The position numbers and the translations under genes were made by a program. Of a stretch of DNA of 6,435 nucleotides, positions 1 to 5,769 are shown piece by piece. The first letter of the stretch is position 1; every line of letters begins with the position of its first letter. The notes under the pieces are model-generated. The model saw only the letters and a program-made list of their open reading frames with translations. It was not told the origin of the DNA and made no database searches. Source of the DNA: Bacillota bacterium (GTDB lineage: Bacteria > Bacillota > Dethiobacteria > SKNC01). The stretch is taken from the NCBI GenBank assembly GCA_007120745.1, contig SKNC01000087.1, positions 1 to 6,435 of the forward strand. Reading direction: 5' to 3'.

Positions 1-285
1 AGGGATAACGATGCTATCTTCGCTTCCTAAAGTAATGTCACCAGCATCCTCATCAAGTTCCTCTCGTTCAAACTCGTAACCGTCAATTGTTACCTTCACG
101 TCTATCGGACCGGTTACAGTTATTTTCTCAGCGCTATCATTTTCAAGATAGAGCTTGATTCTTTCTGCTCCCATCGTGGTACCGTCGGTAAACAGTTCAT
201 ACCTCGGTTCGGCTGCAGAAACCACGGCTAACATACTAAACATCATTAGAAATACCAGCATGCAAGAAAAGCACTTTTTTATCAT
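1..285 (-). CDS. Exported protein of unknown function, N-terminal 95 residues (gene runs off the left edge)
   Basis: An open frame starts at ATG 285-283 and stays open for 95 codons to the window edge. The start is set by a strong Shine-Dalgarno AAGGAGG at 298-292, six bases before the ATG. The product opens with MIKKC, a hydrophobic stretch rich in Leu, Met, Val and Phe (about residues 5-22), and then VSAAEP, a typical Sec signal peptide with signal peptidase I cleavage likely near residue 24 or 25. A cysteine at residue 8 is not in a convincing lipobox. The mature part starts YELFTDGTTMGAERIKLYLEN and continues as alternating short hydrophobic and acidic segments (for example KVTIDGYEFE), suggesting a beta-rich, acidic extracellular domain. 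I do not recognise the family. The gene is the first after the cyclic di-GMP riboswitch on the same strand, so its expression is probably set by that second messenger. A role at the cell surface, in adhesion, matrix or motility, is only a guess from this regulation. Confidence 0.85.
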   Translation of the reverse strand, partial: MIKKCFSCMLVFLMMFSMLAVVSAAEPRYELFTDGTTMGAERIKLYLENDSAEKITVTGPIDVKVTIDGYEFEREELDEDAGDITLGSEDSIVIP

Positions 286-471
286 GATGTTCCTCCTTTT
301 TTTTCTTTTCCTTCAGCTATAAGTTTAACCCCACCTTCATCGTTTTAAATTAGTGAAATATATCGTTTAAAATACATCCCTCCTCCAAAATATGTATTTG
401 TATGTACAAAGCTTCATCAATTAAATACTCGGATATTTCTTCATCTTTTCATAAATAAGTTTTTCTTGCAC
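286..471 (-). other. AT-rich untranslated leader between the riboswitch terminator and the exported-protein gene
   Basis: This stretch of about 185 bases lies downstream of the riboswitch terminator and upstream of the ATG at 285, so it would be the rest of the 5' leader after read-through. It is strongly AT-rich, unlike the ATP synthase genes. It holds the Shine-Dalgarno of the downstream gene (292-298), a candidate 10-codon upstream ORF (345-377), an imperfect direct repeat ATCGTTTTAAAT / ATCGTTTAAAAT read on the plus strand (339-350 and 362-373), and a second copy of the terminator 5' arm (AAATATCC on the minus strand, 438-431). I find no second aptamer and no long ORF here. Confidence 0.5.
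345..377 (-). CDS. Candidate leader peptide / upstream ORF of 10 codons
   Basis: An ATG at 377-375 follows a purine-rich Shine-Dalgarno-like stretch (GGAGG at 386-382, spacing about four bases). It opens a frame of 10 codons reading MYFKRYISLI and ends at TAA 347-345, some 60 bases before the start of the exported-protein gene. The ribosome site is as good as those of the real genes nearby, which is why it is listed. The peptide has no run of one amino acid or stop-like arrest motif that I recognise, so classic attenuation is not indicated. It may only be a chance ATG after a GGAGG. Confidence 0.22.
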   Translation of the reverse strand: MYFKRYISLI

Positions 472-506
472 TCAATAAAAAATATCCGCTTCCAGGCAAG
501 GGATAT
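472..506 (-). terminator. Intrinsic terminator of the riboswitch expression platform
   Basis: Read on the minus strand, AUAUCC (506-501) pairs with GGAUAU (487-482). The helix continues inward as CUU (500-498) with AAG (491-489), one bulged C at 488, and a six-base loop GCCUGG. The 3' arm runs straight into a U tract (482-477, then AUU). This is a stem of nine pairs followed by U residues, located about 30 bases after the aptamer and about 190 bases before the gene it would silence. It overlaps the alternative antiterminator pairing at 488-541. Confidence 0.75.
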
Positions 507-541
507 CTCTTTACAATAAGATAAGATCCTTTTTCGGAAGC
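488..541 (-). promoter_or_regulatory. Predicted antiterminator hairpin of the riboswitch
   Basis: The 3' strand of aptamer helix P1, GCUUCCG (541-535), is perfectly complementary, with one G-U pair, to UGGAAGC (494-488), which forms the loop and part of the 3' arm of the terminator. Inside this helix AAGGAU (531-526) can pair with AUCC-C-UU (504-498, one bulged C), which ties up the terminator 5' arm. The two helices together form a long hairpin that excludes both P1 and the terminator. The expected logic is therefore: free RNA, antiterminator, transcription on; ligand-bound RNA, P1 kept, terminator, transcription off. This was folded by eye, without energy calculation. Confidence 0.55.
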
Positions 542-606
542 CTGGCGATCATAGCATAAATCCTTAGACCCATGGCTTTGCGTACCAGCCTTTCAGCTGG
601 GCTGCC
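536..606 (-). promoter_or_regulatory. Cyclic di-GMP-I (GEMM-I) riboswitch aptamer
   Basis: On the minus strand the hallmark parts of the class I cyclic di-GMP aptamer appear in order. P1 is made of GGCAGC(C) (606-600) and GGCUUCC (542-536). P2 is CCAGCU (600-595) and GGCUGG (590-585) capped by a GAAA tetraloop (594-591). The near-invariant junction ACGCAAAGCC is at 583-574. P3 carries a tetraloop receptor, UCUAAG (568-563) with UAUGA (553-549). The receptor is the known 11-base GAAA receptor with its outer C-G pair replaced by U-A, a covariation that supports function. By hand alignment to the Vibrio cholerae Vc2 aptamer the residue equivalent to G20 (605) is G, which favours cyclic di-GMP over the 3',3'-cGAMP-sensing G20A variants. 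The aptamer sits upstream of, and on the same strand as, the exported-protein gene and is followed by a terminator/antiterminator pair. Confidence 0.93.
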
Positions 607-660
607 TTTTCGTAAGAAACTAGAAATATTTTCTTGTAATAGTTGTTTCTTCTACATTGT

Positions 661-688
661 CTTACAATTTCCTTCTTTTTTTTGTCAA
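661..688 (-). promoter_or_regulatory. Candidate sigma-A-type promoter for the riboswitch transcript
   Basis: On the minus strand a perfect -35 hexamer TTGACA (688-683) is followed after 16 bases by TGTAAG (666-661), a four-of-six match to the -10 consensus. Upstream of the -35 (about 689-725) runs a series of A and T tracts that resemble an UP element. Transcription would begin near 654, about 50 bases before the aptamer. The weak -10 is the main doubt; the perfect -35 and the location between the atp terminator and the aptamer are the main support. Between this promoter and the atp terminator (689-782) I see only AT-rich sequence. Confidence 0.45.
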
Positions 689-782
689 ATTTTTTAAAAA
701 TAAAATTTTTTCTAAAAACTGCTTTTTAATTGTTGCTTTTATTACTTCTTTTCTTGATTACTTATGCTGCCATATATCTACG

Positions 783-834
783 ATAAAAGAAAAGGAGCCG
801 AACCCAAATTTATATGAGCTTTTGGGTCGGCTCC
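783..834 (-). terminator. Intrinsic terminator of the atp operon
   Basis: A near-perfect inverted repeat lies about 50 bases after the atpC stop. The arms are at 794-808 and 821-834, giving 14 pairs with one bulged base at 801 and a 12-base loop. On the minus strand the hairpin is followed by a U-rich run (complement of 793-783, UUUUCUUUUAU), as expected for rho-independent termination of the ATP synthase transcript. On the plus strand the flank (835 onward) has only a short broken T run, so the element is essentially one-directional. A small inverted repeat (863-867 with 879-883) directly after the atpC stop may be an accessory hairpin. Confidence 0.9.
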
Positions 835-882
835 CTGTTTGATTCTGATGTTACCCTTGACAGGGCTGTTTAGATTTTAGCC

Positions 883-1296
883 CTAATTTCCTTTTTCCTT
901 CTCCACGGCCTCCAAACGGGTCATCGCACGTCGTAAGGCTGCTTCAGCTCTGGTCATATCGACATCCTCCCGGGGGGAGGCGATTCTCTTTTCCGCCCTC
1001 TCCTTTGCTGCCCGGGCCCGCTCTATATCAATATCTACGGGCCTTTCTGCAGCATCCGCCAAAACGGTAATTTTCTGCGGGTTCACTTCCATAAACCCAC
1101 CGCCGCTGATAGCCAGGTGAGTAATCTTGTTATCCTTTTTAATTCTGAGGATACTCATTTTTAAAGCCGCAATCAGAGGGGCGTGATTTGCCAGGATACC
1201 CAGGTCTCCATCTAAAGACCGGGCAATCACCATATCCACATCGTCGCTGTAAACAACCCGTTCCGGAGTAACCACATCTAATTTAATGGTAGCCAT
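883..1296 (-). CDS. atpC: F1Fo ATP synthase epsilon subunit
   Basis: The product has 137 residues, normal for the epsilon subunit of the F1 central stalk, which links gamma to the c-ring and can inhibit ATP hydrolysis. Residues 1-86 form the N-terminal beta-sandwich, with the family motif GDLGILANHAPLIAAL (30-45) and SGGGFMEV (64-71). Residues 88-137 form the two-helix C-terminal domain. The motif IDIERA (89-94) fits the I(L)DxxRA ATP-binding motif known from the Bacillus PS3 epsilon subunit, and Glu84, Arg100, Arg123 and Arg127 fall at the other ligand positions, so ATP-sensing regulation is plausible. The ATG at 1296 has AGGAGGG seven bases upstream. It is the last gene of the operon, 34 bases after atpD, and is followed by the operon terminator. 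Confidence 0.97.
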   Translation of the reverse strand: MATIKLDVVTPERVVYSDDVDMVIARSLDGDLGILANHAPLIAALKMSILRIKKDNKITHLAISGGGFMEVNPQKITVLADAAERPVDIDIERARAAKERAEKRIASPREDVDMTRAEAALRRAMTRLEAVEKEKGN

Positions 1297-1330
1297 TGTA
1301 CAACCCTCCTAAAATTTGCCTCATAGAGCT

Positions 1331-2731
1331 TTAGGCCATTTCCTTGGCTGCCTCTATGACTTCCTCGATGGGTCCTCTCATAAAGAAAGCGGCTTCCGGA
1401 ATGTCATCGTGCTTGCCCTCTAAGATTTCTTTAAAGCTTCTCACGGTTTCCTTAACCGGCACGTATTTTCCGGGAATTCCGGTGAACTGCTCCGCCACGT
1501 GGAAGGGCTGGGACAGGAATCTCTGAATCTTCCGGGCACGACCTACGATAATCTTGTCGTCGTCGGAAAGTTCGTCCATACCCAAAATGGCGATGATGTC
1601 CTGCAGTTCACGGTAGCGCTGCAGAATCTCCTGCACGCCCCGGGCTACGCGGTAATGTTCTTCACCCACAATCCTGGGGTCCAGAATCCGGGAGGAGGAG
1701 GCCAGGGGATCCACCGCGGGGTAAATTCCCAATTCAGCAATCTTCCTCTCCAGGTATGTGGTAGCATCCAGGTGAGCAAAGGTTGTAGCAGGCGCAGGGT
1801 CAGTGGGGTCGTCAGCGGGAACGTAAATCGCCTGGATGGAGGTGATGGAACCCTTCTTGGTGGAAGTAATACGTTCCTGAAGCTCACCCATCTCAGACTG
1901 CAGGGTAGGCTGGTAACCCACCGCAGATGGCATACGTCCTAACAGTGCGGACACCTCGGAACCGGCCTGCACAAACCGGAAAATGTTGTCGATAAACAGA
2001 AGAACGTCCTGTCCTTCCATGTCCCTCAGGGACTCAGCCACGGCTACCCCGGTCAGTCCTACCCGCAGGCGGGCGCCGGGAGGTTCGGTCATCTGTCCGA
2101 ATACCATGGCGGTGTTTTTAATAACGCCGGATTCCTTCATCTCCAGCCAGAGGTCGTTCCCCTCACGGGTTCTTTCACCCACTCCGGCAAAAACGGAATA
2201 TCCGCCGTGCTCATAGGCGATGTTACGGATCAATTCCATAACAACAACGGTTTTCCCTACACCGGCGCCTCCGAAGAGACCGATCTTACCCCCTTTAGCG
2301 TAGGGGATTAAAAGGTCAACCACCTTGATTCCTGTTTCAAAAATCTCCGTGGCGGGCTCCTGCTCTACAAAGGTAGGAGCTTTACGGTGGATGGGATAAA
2401 AGGAATCTGTATCTACGGGGCCCAGTTCATCGATGGGCTCCCCAATCACGTTAATCAGCCTTCCCAGCATTCCTTTACCTACAGGCACGCTGATGGGTCC
2501 GCCGGTGGCTTTGGCATCCATGCCCCTGACCAAACCGTCAGTGGGATACATGGATACGGTGCGCACGCCGTTATCCCCCAGATGCATGGCAACTTCCAAA
2601 GTAATGTCGATTTCCTTTTCAGGAACTTCTATTTTAAGCGCGTCGTGAATCTCGGGCAGGTTACCGGTAGGAAATTCTACGTCAACAACCGGCCCGATAA
2701 CTTGAATCACTCTACCTACGTTATCACTCAT
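1331..2731 (-). CDS. atpD: F1Fo ATP synthase beta subunit (catalytic)
   Basis: The product has 466 residues and is the catalytic subunit of F1. Visible landmarks are the N-terminal beta-barrel (about 1-80, starting MSDNVGRVIQVIGPVVDVEF), the Walker A loop GGAGVGKT (154-161), the catalytic Glu186 in GVGERTREGNDL, the Walker B aspartate Asp248 in LLFIDNIFRF, and the adenine-contact Tyr337 in GIYPAVDP. The torque-transmitting DELSEED loop reads DELSDDD here (386-392), a conservative change that keeps the acidic character. The open frame extends upstream to 2860, but that part overlaps the end of atpG, is unlike any beta subunit and lacks a ribosome site. The ATG at 2731 is chosen because the protein there matches the family start and an AAGGAGGG lies upstream. 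It is separated by 34 bases from atpG and from atpC. Confidence 0.98.
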   Translation of the reverse strand: MSDNVGRVIQVIGPVVDVEFPTGNLPEIHDALKIEVPEKEIDITLEVAMHLGDNGVRTVSMYPTDGLVRGMDAKATGGPISVPVGKGMLGRLINVIGEPIDELGPVDTDSFYPIHRKAPTFVEQEPATEIFETGIKVVDLLIPYAKGGKIGLFGGAGVGKTVVVMELIRNIAYEHGGYSVFAGVGERTREGNDLWLEMKESGVIKNTAMVFGQMTEPPGARLRVGLTGVAVAESLRDMEGQDVLLFIDNIFRFVQAGSEVSALLGRMPSAVGYQPTLQSEMGELQERITSTKKGSITSIQAIYVPADDPTDPAPATTFAHLDATTYLERKIAELGIYPAVDPLASSSRILDPRIVGEEHYRVARGVQEILQRYRELQDIIAILGMDELSDDDKIIVGRARKIQRFLSQPFHVAEQFTGIPGKYVPVKETVRSFKEILEGKHDDIPEAAFFMRGPIEEVIEAAKEMA

Positions 2732-2742
2732 ACTGTTCGTTT

Positions 2743-2750
2743 CCCTCCTT
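2743..2750 (-). promoter_or_regulatory. Ribosome binding site that fixes the atpD start
   Basis: On the minus strand AAGGAGGG lies 11 bases before ATG 2731-2729, inside the atpG-atpD gap. It supports the internal start over the longer frame that begins at 2860 inside atpG. The spacing is a little longer than optimal. Confidence 0.7.
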
Positions 2751-2765
2751 CTTTCTACAAATGTA

Positions 2766-3629
2766 CTAATCCATGGCCATTGCTGTATTGCTGATCTCCA
2801 GGATCTCCTGGGTAATGACCGCCTGACGTGCCCTGTTGAGCACGATAGTAAGGCTGTCAATCATCTCCTGGGCATTCTCGGTTGCTGATCCCATGGCGCT
2901 CATCCGGGCGCCGTGCTCGGAAGCCTTGGCTTCCAGCATGGCGTGATACACCAGGCTTTCAATATATTTGGGCAGGAACCTGTCGATGATGGTCTCTTCA
3001 TCAGGCTCGAAGTGATACAGGGCCTTGGCCCCCCCCTTCTTTTCCTCCTGCTCATCTACAGCCGGTTCCATGGGCAGAAGCTTTACAATTCTGGGAATCT
3101 GCCTTATGGCGTTCACAAACTCCGTGTATACCAGGAAAAGCTCATCATATTCACCGCTGGTAAATCCTTCTACCGCCTCCTGGCCAATCTGTTGTATTCT
3201 CTTCCACTCGGGATAGTCTTCTATGTCCAGGTGGGTGGTGTAAAGATTGTACTGCCGGCGCCGGAAGTAATCCCGGGCCTTTTTCCCCACCGCTAGAATT
3301 TGTGCCTTGTCCTGTTCCTTGATTTGTCCGGCGGTAAAGCGCAGCAGGCCGGTGTTGTAGCCTCCGCAGAGGCCCCGATCCGCGGCAATTACCAGAAAGC
3401 CGGAGTTCTTGACCTCCCGCTGTTCCACCAGGGGATGCTGCATGTTGGGCATGGCCCCTACCAGCCTGGAGACAATTTCCTTCATCTGCTCCGCATAAGG
3501 ACGGGCATTTTCTGCGGCATCCTGGGCTTTCCTCAGTTTTGCCGCCGCCACCATTTCCATGGCCTTGGTAATCTGCTGTGTATTTTTTACGCTTCTTATG
3601 CGCCGTCGGATTTCCCGTAAGCTTTGCAT
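2766..3629 (-). CDS. atpG: F1Fo ATP synthase gamma subunit
   Basis: The product has 287 residues, a normal length for the gamma subunit, the rotating shaft inside the alpha3beta3 hexamer. The N-terminal helix of the coiled coil (about 1-58) contains IRRRIRSVKNTQQITKAMEM (7-26). The central Rossmann-like part contains DRGLCGGYN (84-92). The C-terminal helix carries SEHGARMSAM (237-246) and the family signature ending in ARQAVITQEILEI (267-279). A short charged insertion around 192-202 (DEQEEKKGGAK) lies in a loop that varies between species. The ATG at 3629 follows AAGGTGGTGAT, a good match to the anti-Shine-Dalgarno. A frame starting at 3633 in another phase is a shadow. The gene lies 34 bases after atpA. 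Confidence 0.98.
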   Translation of the reverse strand: MQSLREIRRRIRSVKNTQQITKAMEMVAAAKLRKAQDAAENARPYAEQMKEIVSRLVGAMPNMQHPLVEQREVKNSGFLVIAADRGLCGGYNTGLLRFTAGQIKEQDKAQILAVGKKARDYFRRRQYNLYTTHLDIEDYPEWKRIQQIGQEAVEGFTSGEYDELFLVYTEFVNAIRQIPRIVKLLPMEPAVDEQEEKKGGAKALYHFEPDEETIIDRFLPKYIESLVYHAMLEAKASEHGARMSAMGSATENAQEMIDSLTIVLNRARQAVITQEILEISNTAMAMD

Positions 3630-3663
3630 TCAATCACCACCTTTTCTTTGTCCAATGGCCGCA

Positions 3664-5196
3664 TTACTGGGCTGCTACTGGAGTGTCGGCTACCACAAAC
3701 TGGCCTTTGAATTCCATAATGGCTTTCTTCAGCTTTTCTGCGGTATCGTCATCCAGGGACTTGGTCTCCTTAATGGTATTGCCGACATCCGGGTGGTTCA
3801 TCTCCATAAACTTAAGGAATTCCTTCTCAAAACGGGTAACCTCGCTGGCAGGGATATCATCCAGGTATCCCTGGGTGCCGGCGTAAATAACCATAATCTG
3901 CTCTTCCACAGACATGGGCTGGTACTGGTCCTGTTTTAAGAGTTCTACCATTCTTTCACCCCGGGTCAGTGTGGCCTGAGTGGCTTTATCCAGGTCGGTT
4001 CCGAACTGGGTAAAGGCCTGCAGTTCCCGGTACTGGGCCAGGTCAAGGCGGAGACGTCCGGCCACCTGTTTCATAGCCTTAATCTGAGCCGAGCCCCCTA
4101 CCCGGGAAACGGAGAGACCTACGCTGATGGCCGGTCGAGTTCCGGCGAAGAACAGGTCACCCTCCAGGTAAATCTGACCGTCTGTGATGGAAATCACGTT
4201 GGTGGGAATGTAAGCGGAAACGTCACCGGCCTGGGTTTCAATCACCGGTAGGGCCGTCAGGGATCCGCCGCCCCGCTCGTCGTTCATTTTTGCCGCCCGC
4301 TCCAGCAGTCTGGAGTGCAGGTAGAAAATATCTCCGGGGAAGGCTTCACGACCGGCAGGACGCCTCAGGAGCAGGGAAAGCTCCCGGTATGCTGCTGCCT
4401 GCTTGGAAAGGTCGTCATAGAAGCAGACCACGTGTTTTCCTTCATGCATAAATTCTTCTCCCATGGAACAACCGGAATAGGGAGCGATGTACAGCAGGGG
4501 TGCCGGGTCACTGGCGGAAGCCACCACCACGGTGGTGTATTCCATGGCCCCTGCCTCTTCAAAGGTCTGCACCACGGAGGCCACAGTAGAGGCCTTCTGG
4601 CCGATGGCCACATAGATGCAGAACAAGTCGGAGTCCTTCTGGTTCAGGATGGTGTCCACGCAGATAGCGGTTTTACCGATACCCCGGTCACCAATGATTA
4701 ACTCCCGCTGACCTCTTCCAATAGGGATCATGGAGTCAATCGCTTTTAACCCGGTCTGTACGGGCTCTTTAACGGGCTGACGATGGGTAACCCCCGGTGC
4801 CATTACCTCAATGGGACGGAACTTTTTCGCATTAATGGGTCCTTTACCATCAATGGGCTGTCCCAAGGGATTTACCACACGGCCAACCATCTCTTCGCCG
4901 ACGGGAACCTCGGCAATTCTGCCGGTCCGTTTTACCGTGTCGCCTTCTTTAATTTTTTCGTAACTACCCAGAATAACACAACCAACGCTGTACTGTTCCA
5001 GGTTCAATGCCATGCCGTAGATTTCTCCAGGGAATTCCAGGAGCTCACCGGCCATGCAGTTTTCCAAACCGTGGATCCGGGCAACACCGTCCCCTACAAA
5101 GGTTACGGTACCGATATCCACCAGTTCTAACTTTTCTTCATAGCTTTCTATTCTCTGCCTGATAATGGAACTAATTTCATCTGGCCTAACACTCAT
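3664..5196 (-). CDS. atpA: F1Fo ATP synthase alpha subunit
   Basis: The product has 510 residues, a standard length for the non-catalytic nucleotide-binding subunit of F1. It contains the beta-barrel domain (about 25-95), the P-loop (169-176), the segment VAIGQKASTVA (196-206), the DDLSKQAAAYRELSLLLRRP block (261-280), LTALPVIETQAGDVSAYIP (313-331) and the arginine finger Arg365 in VGLSVSRVGG (359-368). The C-terminal helical domain follows to 510. The P-loop reads GDRGIGKT, where the family is nearly always GDRQTGKT; the lysine and threonine that bind phosphate are kept, so the site should still fold around nucleotide. Six cysteines are present (47, 73, 179, 193, 243, 258). The ATG at 5196 is preceded by GAGGTGA nine bases upstream and by a closer AAGGGAG. 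The gap to atpH is 21 bases. Confidence 0.99.
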   Translation of the reverse strand: MSVRPDEISSIIRQRIESYEEKLELVDIGTVTFVGDGVARIHGLENCMAGELLEFPGEIYGMALNLEQYSVGCVILGSYEKIKEGDTVKRTGRIAEVPVGEEMVGRVVNPLGQPIDGKGPINAKKFRPIEVMAPGVTHRQPVKEPVQTGLKAIDSMIPIGRGQRELIIGDRGIGKTAICVDTILNQKDSDLFCIYVAIGQKASTVASVVQTFEEAGAMEYTTVVVASASDPAPLLYIAPYSGCSMGEEFMHEGKHVVCFYDDLSKQAAAYRELSLLLRRPAGREAFPGDIFYLHSRLLERAAKMNDERGGGSLTALPVIETQAGDVSAYIPTNVISITDGQIYLEGDLFFAGTRPAISVGLSVSRVGGSAQIKAMKQVAGRLRLDLAQYRELQAFTQFGTDLDKATQATLTRGERMVELLKQDQYQPMSVEEQIMVIYAGTQGYLDDIPASEVTRFEKEFLKFMEMNHPDVGNTIKETKSLDDDTAEKLKKAIMEFKGQFVVADTPVAAQ

Positions 5197-5217
5197 TCTC
5201 CCTTGTCACCTCATTTC

Positions 5218-5769
5218 TTATAGACTTAAACTGGCAGCAGTAATTTGTTGGTACAGCCTGGACAGTCTCCGGGTAATGCTGGCATCCATGACGGAGTCTC
5301 CGATTCTGGTAACTACTCCTCCGATAATGGAGGGGTCCGTCTTTAAAACCAGGCGAATCTCTTTACCCGTGTATTTTTCCAGGGCTTTTTGAAGGGCTTC
5401 CTGCAGTTCATCATTCAGTTCAATGGCTGTGGTTACTTCCGCCATCGCCACGTTCCTGGTGTAGTTTGCCAGCCTCACGTATTCCATAAACATTGCATCT
5501 ACAACATCAAAGCGTTTCCTGTCTACCAAAAGCTTCAGGAGATTCATAACCTCTGGATTTTCCAGACCTTTAAAGATATCCTCAACAATTTCTTTTTTCT
5601 CATCTTTGTCCAGCAGCGGGTGTTCCAAAACCGCCTTGATTTTCCCTTTTTCCTTGAGAAAATCTACCACCATCTGGAGGTCTGCTTCAAATTCATTGAT
5701 CTTGTTTTTCTCCTGGGCAACGGCATGAAGAGCAGAAGCATACTTGTTGGCTACCGCTTGTATGGTCAT
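5218..5769 (-). CDS. atpH: F1Fo ATP synthase delta subunit (OSCP-like)
   Basis: The product has 183 residues, typical for delta, which ties the top of the alpha3beta3 head to the b-subunit peripheral stalk. An N-terminal helical bundle (about 1-105) starts MTIQAVANKYASALHAVAQE. The C-terminal part carries the family signature DPSIIGGVVTRIGDSVMDAS (145-164) followed by ITRRLSRL. The ATG at 5769 overlaps the atpF stop in an ATGA junction (four bases), which implies translational coupling. A GGGGAGG site lies five bases before it, inside the end of atpF. Confidence 0.97.
   Translation of the reverse strand: MTIQAVANKYASALHAVAQEKNKINEFEADLQMVVDFLKEKGKIKAVLEHPLLDKDEKKEIVEDIFKGLENPEVMNLLKLLVDRKRFDVVDAMFMEYVRLANYTRNVAMAEVTTAIELNDELQEALQKALEKYTGKEIRLVLKTDPSIIGGVVTRIGDSVMDASITRRLSRLYQQITAASLSL

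Noticed and set aside
335..445. Three copies of the 7-mer GATGAAG on the minus strand (341-335, 418-412, 445-439)
   Set aside because: Too short, unevenly spaced and in a sequence of biased composition; no shared flanks, so chance is sufficient.
657..842. Plus-strand frame of 61 codons in the gap, with Phe-rich hydrophobic start
   Set aside because: It runs through the minus-strand promoter region and the atp terminator hairpin, starts with no ribosome site and its composition is that of translated T tracts.
833..865. Inverted repeat CCCTGT / ACAGGG between the atp terminator and atpC
   Set aside because: Six pairs with a loop of over 20 bases, and it would compete with the much stronger terminator stem; not a convincing separate element.
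1499..1942. Plus-strand frame of 147 codons opposite atpD
   Set aside because: Antisense shadow of a highly conserved coding region; no ribosome site and no recognisable protein. The other plus-strand frames within 1344-6222 were rejected for the same reason.
2732..2860. 43-codon N-terminal extension of atpD
   Set aside because: It overlaps the end of atpG in another frame, has no similarity to beta subunits and lacks a Shine-Dalgarno; the ATG at 2731 has one.
3151..3633. Minus-strand frame of 160 codons inside atpG
   Set aside because: It is a shadow of atpG in another phase: low-complexity Gly/Arg-rich translation with no family features, while the gamma subunit frame is fully conserved.
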